The translations under genes and the position numbers were made by a program. Below are positions 56,629 to 64,000 of a stretch of DNA of 64,000 nucleotides, piece by piece (position 1 is the first letter of the stretch; each line of letters starts with the position of its first letter). The notes beneath the pieces are model-generated. The model made no database searches. It saw nothing but the letters and a program-made list of their open reading frames with translations, and was not told the origin of the DNA. Source of the stretch: Fragum whitleyi (lineage: Eukaryota > Mollusca > Bivalvia > Cardiida > Cardiidae); the NCBI GenBank assembly GCA_948146395.1, contig OX411543.1, forward strand, positions 21,182,026 through 21,246,025, written 5' to 3'.

Positions 56629-56769
56629 CTTAAAAAGGCAGAAATCAGAGAGAGAATTTCATGACAAGATACGGGTGCTACAAAATCAGAACAGATTTCT
56701 AAATGAGGAAGTGAAGAAGCTTGCTAAAATACGTCTACAGGAACATGGCCACTTTCAAGAACAAAATAG
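56629..56769 (+). CDS. TBC1D2: TBC1D2-like exon: coiled coil
   Basis: Acceptor TTCTTTTATCACCAG, donor GTAGGT. C completes AG (Ser), then LKRQKSEREFHDKIRVLQNQ, NRFLNEEVKKLAKIRLQEHG, HFQEQN, leaving AG. Clear heptads (KIRVLQNQNRFLNEEVKKLAKI). This is the strongest coiled-coil part of the protein. Confidence 0.92.
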
Positions 56770-57236
56770 GTAGGTTTCAGTTCAACTTATTACAACACGA
56801 CAAAGTGTTTGACTTTTCCAAATTGAAAGAAGTTGCAGTTGCAGGGCTCCAGGTATCATTTAGAGGAATTAATGACAATCTAAATCTGTTATTTTTCCAT
56901 CCAAGTCCTGTTTTACATTATTGTTTTTATTGCCATAATAGCAAAGAAATTCTTGTAAAACATTTGTGCCCGTCACACCAAAAGGGACCATCTGGCTAAT
57001 ACTTAAAGTGTTGACCCTAGTCAGACAGTGCAGACTGACTGGGTTTGAAACTTTTTGCTCTTTACCAATATTCTGAATCTACAATAACCAATTTACGTTA
57101 CCGTGAAAGAATTTTTCAAATTTCAACCTCTGGTAAGTCTGTACTAGAACCAATCCCTTTTTCAAATGTTAATTAAATGGAGTTCCCAGATGGGCCCTTT
57201 TCACGTGTTGGGTCTGATTTGTCAAATTTACACTGT
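56770..57236. other. Start of intron, nothing recognised
   Basis: No exon or repeat identified; the frame 56721-56999 only extends exon reading in another phase. Confidence 0.45.
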
Positions 57237-57310
57237 GATGGCCCAGTGCAAAAAGGTTGTAACAGCCTATATATTCACTAGAAGTTACAACTGTATCGCC
57301 TCGACTCATC
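57237..57310. mobile_element. 75-bp hairpin MITE, copy 8
   Basis: GATGGCCCAGTGCAAAAAGG / ACTGTATCGCCTCGACTCATC outer arms. The inner arm on the right has lost its symmetry (TATATTCACTAGAAGTTACA). Confidence 0.78.
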
Positions 57311-57357
57311 AGAGTAGAAATTCAAATGGGTATGACTTTTGTTACTGGGAGCCTATT

Positions 57358-57595
57358 TTAACCCTTGTCATGCTGAACCCGGAATATTCCTGTATCTGCA
57401 GGAGGTATAGACAAAGATCAGCCTGCACATATGTCCAATCTGATCTTAGTCTATACCACCTGTTTTCATTTACAAAACAGAAAAAAGTGCAAATCATATT
57501 TTCAAAAGAAATACTGACCAACAATCAGTGCATTCAGTGCTATGATTTTGATGCAATTTTGCCAAGGTTTTTATTCAGCATGACAAGGCTTAATA
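57358..57595 (+). mobile_element. 240-bp TTAACCC MITE, full copy
   Basis: Ends TTTAACCCTTGTCATGCTGA and TTCAGCATGACAAGGCTTAA; interior TCAGCCTGCACATATGTCC, CACCTGTTTTCATTTAC. The long plus-strand frame 57166-57657 runs through this and is not a gene. Confidence 0.88.
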
Positions 57596-57699
57596 TTACC
57601 AAGACACTAATCAATTATCAATCTGGGATTCAGATTATTTTTAATGGGCAATATTAAAGTTTGAAACAGTATTAATGTCAATTTTGTTGATTGTTTATG

Positions 57700-58171
57700 G
57701 AGTGACCTCACTGGAATTTTCTTCCGGAGGTCATTGTATGGTAAAAGTAGATCCTTTAGAAAAAGTAGTGCGACATTGAAACATTATTTTTGAGGGTAAA
57801 ATAGTAACCCATGTGCTCATTTTTGTTCTTTTCACCTAGTTTTGCATCTCTTCTTTGATTAAACGCTTGATTTGACCTTCTCTATGTACGATTTCCTTTG
57901 CGAAAGGACGGATAACGGGTGGGGGTCGTACCCAAAGTAGCTGTCCTCTTCATGGGTGGAAAAAAGACGGTACCTCTAATTAAGCTTGGGTACCGCAAAA
58001 GTTGAAGGGAGTTTCTCGAGGTTTTTTCTTACTTTAAGGTAGGACATTGAATGAAGATGAAAGGCTAAAGAGGTCAAAGGTCAACCCTTTCTGTGCAACC
58101 GACCACAGCACCGGAAAAGAGTGCAATTTTATATAGACCAAAGAAGGCCCAAAGTCCGGTGGGGTCACTCC
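57700..58171. repeat. Left terminal repeat of the 2.96-kb element
   Basis: 472 bp, differing from the right copy by only a few bases seen by eye (TGAATGAAGA versus TGAACGAAGA; CTGTGCAACC versus CTGTGGAACC). Contains TTTTATATAGACC near the end, a possible TATA-type motif. Confidence 0.93.
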
Positions 58172-60190
58172 TAGATGACAAAATGACCCGATTTCTTCGA
58201 AACGGATTTTGGCCTTTCTCGATGGTTGCAAATGACGTAATTCTTAACCAATATTACCAAAAAGTGCAAAATTTTCAATTTTAGTCAGTTTATCTGATTT
58301 TAAATCGATTTAATTTTTTTGAATTTTTTTCAAATTTAACTCGTTGATAAAATATTTCGTTGTTTTAAGCACTTTTAAATAAGATGTAGGTCAGTTTTTA
58401 CTTTTAGTATCAGAAGGATCACTTTAATTGTTCAAGTGGGTGTAATTAATTATGTAAACAACCCGATAGGATGAGCGGGATAACCCTTTACCCTTACCAA
58501 TCCCACCGAATTTAGGGTATTAAGCAAAATCACGGGATGACTTCAATGTGGTAAAAAACCGTCTTCTCTCTACAAATATTGATTTTTATTTCTTTCATTA
58601 CTTTGAAACGACCCAGCGCATTGGAAAAAGCAAGAAATATTCCAATATTTGCCAAGTAAAGACGTACTTTTTGCCACAAAAGACCGCCCCCTTAATCCAA
58701 ATAGGTGAATTTTCTAGTAATTGAAACTATCTTTATGGCACTTTTCTTGCATTTTTATCACTCCGAATCACGTGTTGAAGGCTAACAAGCTCGATAAGCT
58801 TTTGTTTTTCAATATGCATAAAATGAAACTCAAAACTATCGTGAGAAAAGTGGTGGAAACACTTAACCCTTACCCTGGCAACGAATTTTTTCTTAAGTTG
58901 ATCTCAGGTGGGGGACGTCTTTCGATAACAAATAAGACGTGTTTCTTTTATAGTTCTGCAATTTTGTTTTTTAAAATTGAGTTGGCAATCGCCAAAAACA
59001 CCTCAAAACTGAAAATTTGAGGAAGAATATTTGAATCTGGTAATTGACTAGCGGAGACAAATGGTAAATTTAAGCCAAAATGGCCCGTGATCACATAATT
59101 AGTTCTGTTTTCTCTTGTCATTTTATTTTTTCCTTATTGAGAAATCTCGGGAATTTATTAAATTAAGTTTACAGCAAACATATCTCAATACTCACATGTA
59201 AATAAAATTCTCAACATTGCATAACGTGACATAAGAGACCCTTTATTATAGCCTTACCACCCCATTCAAAGCTGGTATTTATTGGAGTGGGTACCCCCGA
59301 TCGTTATCCCGTTTTTTCTTGTCTCCTTTTCTCGTGCTATTGTTCATGCATCTAATTCGGTTACACTACAACACATTAACGAGAAAAAATGGATTTCCTT
59401 GTATATTTTTAAATCTAAATATCTTTTGTTGAATTGAAAATAGTGGACTCGACCCCAAAATCACACAACTTCGACCCAAATTTTCCATTTTGGCATGTCT
59501 CTTTTGTAAATTTTTTTCTTGTTTCTTGTAATTTTTACGTTTTAAGAAACTCTTTCCAACAAAGATTCTTTAAAACACGAAAAAGATAGGTAAAAATTAC
59601 AGATATCGAAAATTTACCCTTTACTCCACGTGAACCCTATTTTCATTGCTGTCAGTTCTAGTATACCGTTTGATTACTCAAAGAATGTATTTCGTGGGAT
59701 TAAAAGCTTCTTTTTTCTCCTTTTTGTTATGCTTTTAGACATTGAATTACAGAAAATGCTATTCGGATCCCCGTTTTAATGATTTTGTGGTAGTGGCAGG
59801 CCTGAAAAGGCTGAAATTGTGGATTTTTCGGTCAAAAAAGCAACGACTCACAAGAATTATCTCCCTTTCCGCTGCCTTATCAGCAAATCACGTTAAGCAT
59901 ATTTTGCAAAACAAGTAGCAATATTTTCAAATTTCAAAATAATTTTTGTTCCAAGAAGTTCCAATTGTTACGTAATGAGAAAAAATGGTTTCTGTAAACA
60001 AGGTGCGCCACAATTAACACCAACTTGACTTCTGGCCTTTTTTCGGAAATCAGGCTATGTCCAAAAATGTCCCTGTTTCAGTGACAAATGAAAATATAAT
60101 TTCTTGGTGGGTTTAATCTATCTCGCAATATCCCCTGGCATTGATCAAGCGGTTTTAAAGTTCAAGGAAAAGGAATACCTCTAAAATTTA

Positions 60191-60663
60191 GGAGTGACCT
60201 CACTGGAATTTTCTTCCGGAGGTCATTGTATGGTAAAAGTAGATCCTTTAGAAAAAGTAGTGCGACATTGAAACATTATTTTTGAGGGTAAAATAGTAAC
60301 CCATGTGCTCATTTTTGTTCTTTTCACCTAGTTTTGCATCTCTTCTTTGATTAAACGCTTGATTTGACCTTCTCTATGTACGATTTCCTTTGCGAAAGGA
60401 CGGATAACGGGTGGGGGTCGTACCCAAAGTAGCTGTCCTCTTCATGGGTGGAAAAAAGACGGTACCTCTAATTAAGCTTGGGTACCGCAAAAGTTGAAGG
60501 GAGTTTCTCGAGGTTTTTTCTTACTTTAAGGTAGGACATTGAACGAAGATGAAAGGCTAAAGAGGTCAAAGGTCAACCCTTTCTGTGGAACCGACCACAG
60601 CACCGGAAAAGAGTGCAATTTTATATAGACCAAAGAAGGCCCAAAGTCCGGTGGGGTCACTCC
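60191..60663. repeat. Right terminal repeat of the 2.96-kb element
   Basis: 473 bp, otherwise as the left repeat. Ends 49 bp before the first base of exon 60713. Confidence 0.93.
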
Positions 60664-60712
60664 TTATTGTTTGACTAAAGTCTGATGACTGTGATCTATA
60701 TTTATGAAGTAG

Positions 60713-60842
60713 GTTACAAAGTCTGGAGGCAGAAATTGAGAAATGGAAGATGGACTATGTTTGCCTTATACAGTCTAGTATTCGGTACCCAGGTGAAGAA
60801 GGAATTGAAGATTTGGAGCTCTGCTTGTATGGTGGAGACAAG
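60713..60842 (+). CDS. TBC1D2: TBC1D2-like exon: end of coiled coil and pre-TBC segment
   Basis: Acceptor ATTTATGAAGTAG, with a poor pyrimidine tract; donor GTACCA. G completes AG (Arg), then LQSLEAEIEKWKMDYVCLIQ, SSIRYPGEEGIEDLE and LCLYGGDK, ending on a full codon. The DYV-LIQSSIR and YGGDK wording is what I expect just upstream of the TBC domain in TBC1D2-type proteins. The intron before it has a young insertion almost up to the acceptor. Confidence 0.92.
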
Positions 60843-60889
60843 GTACCAGCAACTTTCGAATTATAAATAGTAACATATTTTTTTTTTTT

Positions 60890-62083
60890 ATGCCCCTGTA
60901 TTAATAGATGGGGGGCATATCTGTTTATCTTTATCTGTTTGTCTGTTTATCTTTATCTGTTTGTCTGTTAATCTGTTTATCGAAAGAAAACTAACATTTG
61001 CCATAACTTGTAAATGGTAAGTGATAGAGCCTTCGTATTTCACATGATGATCGCTTGGGACAACAACTTTCTGCTGATACCAAGATCAATATCATATGTC
61101 AATTCAATGTCATTTTTCAAGGTCAAATTTTGTGAAAAATTAAAACTGTAATATATGCTATATTTTTTAAATTGGTAAGTGATACAGCCTTGATATTTTT
61201 AATTTGATATTGCTTGTTACAAGACTTAAGGTGAATACTAAAACCAAGGTCATCTTTCAAGGTCATTTTTTCAAGGTCACAATTTTTCAACATAAAAACT
61301 TGAATAATGGCCATTACATTAATTGACATGTGTAAGAACCTTCATATTTTGCATGAAGGTTGCTCGGGACAAGATCTTTCTGTTAATAGCAAGCTCAAGG
61401 TCATATATTTGAGGTCAAGGTCATTTTTCATGGTACAAATTGTGAAAAATTAAAACATTAATATTAGCCATATCCTTGGATTGGTAAGTGTTATAGTCTT
61501 GATATTTCTCATGTGTATTGCTTGTGACGAGTGCTCTCTGTGAATTATTTAAGTCAAGGTTGTCTGTCACAGTCAAGGTCATTTTTTCAAGGTCACTATT
61601 TTCAACCTAAAAAATTAACGTAACTTTTGATTGGTGAGTATGAGTGTCTTTATATTTACATGATAGTTTGTTTGGACAAGACTTTTAGGAAGGCACCATC
61701 CTCAAGGTCATATTTGAGGTCAAGGTGTTTTGTCATATTTTTTAAAATTAAAACTAACTTTTGCCATAATTTTGGATTGGTTAAATTCATAGAGCCTTGA
61801 TATTTCATGTGTGCATTGCTCATGGCAAGACCTGTACAAGCTTAACAAAGTCATGGTCATTGATCAAGGTCAAGGTCATTAAGGGCACACACAGATGACA
61901 TAAAAACTTTGCTTTTAGGTATAACTTATGATTTGTAAGACACTTACTGCTGAAACTCTGTATGATGCAGCAGTTTAAACAATCAAAAGATTTAAATCTA
62001 GGATTTCCATATTCATGAATCAAACCACAGTTTCGAAAAAAGGCAGTTGCAGGAGCATTCATGATTAACAAACACATCTTTAG
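60890..62083 (+). mobile_element. ATGCCCC-family element, enlarged by repeated core units
   Basis: It starts ATGCCCCTGTATTAATAG after a T run, with the palindrome closing at ATGGGGGGCATA. TTTATCTGTTTGTCTG runs replace the usual GTCCGTC. About five core units of about 190 bp marked by TGCCATAACTT, GATTGGTAAGTG, CTTGATATTT and AAGGTCATTTTTCA. It ends GCAGGAGCATTCATGATTAA and CAAACACATCTTTAG. Starts 48 bp after the exon 60713 donor. Confidence 0.78.
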
Positions 62084-62248
62084 AATTGAATTAAATCACA
62101 TGTTTTTATTCATGTCTTTAGAATTTTGAAACTTTCTAAAATTCTTACCTGCATAAAAAAAGGAATTGTGCTGCAAAGGCTTGAAAGTTCTACAATTTAA
62201 TTTAACATGTATCAAAGCAAAATATAAATTGGAAGTAGATCAGAGATA

Positions 62249-62551
62249 CCGTATTTCCCCTTCTAATAGTGCCCTCCCCAATAGAAGCACCCCTACACTT
62301 TTTACTAAGAAAACCCACTTCAAGTACTTAAATTTTACCAACTTTTTGAGACTTCTTCTCTAATTTGGGATGAATGTCCTCTTGACAATCATTTTAATGA
62401 TTGTTTAGAGGAAATTCATCTCAAATTAAAGGTAAAGGGCATAAAAGACATCAATTTTAATGATTTTTTAAAGGAGAAAAGGCAAACTATATACAGGCTC
62501 CAGGACCATGTTATGTATAGCTCCTGGAAACATTTATAAGGAGAAATACGG
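62249..62551. mobile_element. TACCGTATTT-ended 300-bp element, uninterrupted
   Basis: Ends CCGTATTTCCCCTTCTAAT and GGAGAAATACGG, TA on both sides (62247-62248, 62552-62553). Central palindrome CAATCATTTTAATGATTG. Serves as the empty-site reference for 33651-34226. Confidence 0.88.
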
Positions 62552-62607
62552 TAACAAAAATAAAACCCTGTCTGTATTTCCCTTCCAAATTGGTAAAGAC
62601 AATATCA

Positions 62608-62680
62608 ATGGGTCAGTGCAACACTATTGTAAGTGCCTTTATATTTATAGGAACTTAGAATGATGTTGCACTGGCCCCTT
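62608..62680. mobile_element. 75-bp hairpin MITE, copy 9
   Basis: GGGTCAGTGCAACACTATTG / GATGTTGCACTGGCCC outer arms, TAAGTGCC / GGAACTTA inner arms. 56 bp after the preceding element. Confidence 0.83.
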
Positions 62681-62757
62681 GATATGCAACAAATATTTCA
62701 ATTGACACAATCATGTCAGGGGAAGTAACTCATGTTTTTGAAAGAAATAGTATTTCG

Positions 62758-62830
62758 ATCTTGAGAGTATTCTTGTTTAAAGCACAAGAAAAGAGTGCAG
62801 ACATTACTTGAAGAGGCACGAAAAATTAAT
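62758..62830 (+). pseudogene. Truncated tandem copy of exon 62888
   Basis: 62758-62830 repeats 62863-62935 at an exact 105-bp offset: ATCTTGA-AGTATTCTTGTTT, AG, then CACAAGAAAAGAGTGCAGAC. It would encode HKKRVQTLLEEARKIN but lacks the last eight residues and the donor; after it the frame reaches TAA at 62861. Its acceptor is AAAG instead of ACAG. Probably a dead duplicate. Confidence 0.85.
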
Positions 62831-62887
62831 TTTGATAGAAATATTATTATCTTAGTTTACTAATCTTGAAAGTATTCTTGTTTACAG

Positions 62888-62958
62888 CACAAGAAAAGAG
62901 TGCAGACTTTACTTGAAGAGGCACGAAAAATAAATCCTCGTCTTCCAACGTTTGAAAG
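62888..62958 (+). CDS. TBC1D2: TBC1D2-like exon: pre-TBC segment
   Basis: Acceptor TTCTTGTTTACAG, donor GTAATC. It starts on a full codon: HKKRVQTLLEEARKINPRLP then TFE, leaving AG. This joins LCLYGGDK from the previous exon. A helix of this kind directly precedes the TBC domain in the TBC1D2 family. The next exon is beyond the window. Confidence 0.92.
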
Positions 62959-63065
62959 GTAATCATTCTTCTGTAAGATTTTGGTTTAAACCTATTTATT
63001 TTACATTGTTTGGGAAACAAGTTATTACAACTTAGATTAATCCCTCTCGATTCTGCTTCCTGGAA

Positions 63066-63200
63066 GATTCACCAGTAATTGCGCCAATGTGTGGGGCAAT
63101 AAAAGAACCAAGATTGATAGCAGCTCCCAGGAATCAAATTCAGGACCTTTGGGTCAAGAGGTAGAATTTGCTCTACCTCTAGACCACCAACACCACAACT
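63066..63200 (-). mobile_element. tRNA-derived SINE head, minus strand
   Basis: On the minus strand, TGGTCTAGAGGTAGAGCA is A-box-like and GAATTTGATTCCTGGG B-box-like, about 40 bp apart. The body beyond is short or decayed. Not an intact tRNA. Confidence 0.5.
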
Positions 63201-63493
63201 TCAAAGACAATAAACTAATTTAAGTCATGTCCATCAATATTCTCGGATTCTGATTGGCTGAAAAATTGGTTTTATTTATCAATGAAAATAATTTTGAGTA
63301 CACAGCTATTTTGTGAGCTTCCGCAAAAAGTAGTGACAAAGTCCCGTCAGAAAATTCTTTCATCATTCATGAATCTTGCGTTTTTGCTTCATGATATTAG
63401 ATTATAAGTTATGAAGAGAATATTTGTTGATTTAAACTAAAAACTAATCACACTCAGGTATGAATCAGCTTCACGTATTCATATTGTGATCGT

Positions 63494-63675
63494 TGGCGTA
63501 ACTAAGATTTTGAAATTTATACACACTCAGAAGGTGACCAACATAGATTATATAATTGCCATATGTGGAATATGACAAAAGAAGAATGTCCTTTGTCCGC
63601 CCCTTTTTCTATGATTTGAGCATTGGTGAATAATCAAAACATTCATCAACAACATTATTCAAAAGAGGATTTATT
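63494..63675 (-). repeat. Reverse copy of the 45424-45712 repeat
   Basis: GGCGTAACTAAGATTTTGAA, ACACTCAGAAGGTGACCA, GAATAATCAAAACATTCATC and AAAAGAGGATTTATT match the reverse complement of 45424-45712 in order, without its central hairpin. Confidence 0.65.
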
Positions 63676-64000
63676 AGTCCCCCACCGGTTACCGGTTGGG
63701 GGACTATAGGTTGCTTGATTCCGTCTGTCCGTCCGTCTGTCTGTCCATCACACTTTTGTCCGGGCTATATCTTCTAAACCATATGTGCTAGCAACTTCAA
63801 ACTTGGTACAGTTATAGATCTCATTGAGGAGAACTGCATGTTCAAGAACCGTTACTCTGCCATGCCCACTTTTTTAGTTATTGCCCTTTGTTGTTTTTAC
63901 CCTTACATTCTTGTCCGGAACATATCTCCTAAACTATGTGTGCTAGCAACTTCAAACTTTGTACACTTATAGATCTCATTGAGGAGAGGTGTCATATTAA
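63676..64000 (+). mobile_element. AGTCCCCC-family element, cut by the window end
   Basis: It begins AGTCCCCCACCGGTTACCGG with the palindrome closing at TTGGGGGACT. GTCTGTCCGTCCGTCTGTCTG follows, then two core units marked by TCCGG--ATATCT-CTAAAC, GTGCTAGCAACTTCAAACTT and TTATTGCCCTTTGTTGTTTT. Related to the ATCCCCC family. Confidence 0.85.

Larger units (their letters stand above)
57700..60663. mobile_element. 2.96-kb element with 472-bp terminal direct repeats, non-autonomous
   Basis: Two nearly identical direct repeats flank 2.0 kb. TTAT lies on both sides (57696-57699, 60664-60667), a 4-bp duplication. Each repeat starts GGAGTGACCTCACTGGAATT and ends CCGGTGGGGTCACTCC, so it also has inverted ends, unlike the TG...CA of ordinary LTRs. 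No gag, pol or transposase frame; the largest internal frame (58721-59020) is unrecognised. It could be a TRIM-like retroelement or two MITEs moving as a composite. Confidence 0.85.
1539..62958 (+). other. TBC1D2: TBC1D2/TBC1D2B-like gene, partial, spanning nearly the whole window
   Basis: Seen: ten + strand exons plus a tandem array of first-PH exons join without a frame break through GT-AG junctions. The product reads, in order: PH domain, serine-rich linker, coiled coil, then a segment containing LCLYGGDK and HKKRVQTLLEEARKINPRLP. Known: TBC1D2 (Armus) and TBC1D2B have an N-terminal PH domain, a central coiled coil and a C-terminal TBC domain, and TBC1D2 acts as a GAP for Rab7 on late endosomes and autophagosomes. 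The last segment resembles the stretch just upstream of the TBC domain in that family. Inferred: the TBC domain lies beyond base 64000 and the start exon before or outside what I can recognise. About 1.4 kb of coding sequence is spread over 61 kb. I cannot tell whether this is the A or B paralogue; an invertebrate may have one ancestral copy. Confidence 0.82.

Noticed and set aside
57166..57657. Longest open frame in the window (163 codons, plus strand)
   Set aside because: It runs through a hairpin MITE and a full 240-bp MITE (57358-57595), recurs in part at other MITE copies and has no domain.
58721..59020. 99-codon frame inside the 2.96-kb element as a gag-like gene
   Set aside because: Low-complexity composition, no zinc knuckle or other motif, and no second frame; left as unrecognised.
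62783..62830. Functional alternative last exon
   Set aside because: No usable donor follows and the frame ends at TAA soon after; it is a truncated copy of 62888-62958.

Overview
This is eukaryotic, AT-rich, intron-dominated nuclear DNA, most probably from a bivalve mollusc. That assignment is an inference from two things: many dispersed elements carrying GTCCGTCTGTCC-type runs with tandem cores, as known from bivalve genomes, and a single animal gene with short exons and very long introns. There are no bacterial-type operons and no intact transposase or reverse transcriptase. Apart from the exons below and one possible coding remnant, almost all open reading frames are chance or repeat-derived.

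One gene crosses the window on the + strand. I read it as a TBC1D2/TBC1D2B-like Rab GTPase-activating protein. Ten exons link in phase with GT-AG junctions (3755-3935, 27495-27648, 34311-34506, 42352-42463, 43338-43508, 45739-45834, 52804-52956, 56629-56769, 60713-60842, 62888-62958). Together they encode about 467 residues: most of a PH domain, a polar linker, a coiled coil and the conserved segment just before the TBC domain. The start codon and the TBC catalytic domain lie outside the window or were not found. The exon that opens the PH domain is present as five tandem copies (143-bp period, 1539-2167). Each copy is a 57-nt phase 1-1 exon with its own acceptor and donor, all encode the same peptide, and their phase fits the 3755 exon exactly. 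A 370-bp transposon sits inside the donor site of the fifth copy, and its target-site duplication re-creates GTAAG.

The introns are a layered graveyard of non-autonomous mobile elements. The commonest type spans several sequence-unrelated families with one shared plan: they begin with A after a T run, have a short 5' palindrome, a GTCCGTC-rich stretch, a tandem core with about 145-155 bp period, and end with CTTG or CTAG before T's. Two copies sit inside other repeats whose empty versions are also in the window, so the ends and the T-tract target can be read directly. This resembles Helentron-associated or 'pearl'-type elements, but that name is an inference.

Other elements include: a 240-bp MITE family with TTAACCCTTGTCATGCTGAA ends; a 75-bp perfect-hairpin family (nine copies); a 230-bp family; CAGGGGTGTGGAA-ended MITEs; elements with 6-bp or shorter duplications and hAT-like ends; TA-flanked mariner-like and TACCGTATTT-ended elements; a 1.27-kb element with GGGGCTGTCACACCACAGC ends; a 522-bp inverted repeat; tRNA-derived SINEs; and a young 2.96-kb element with 472-bp terminal direct repeats that stops 49 bp before an exon acceptor. 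Several are nested two or three deep.
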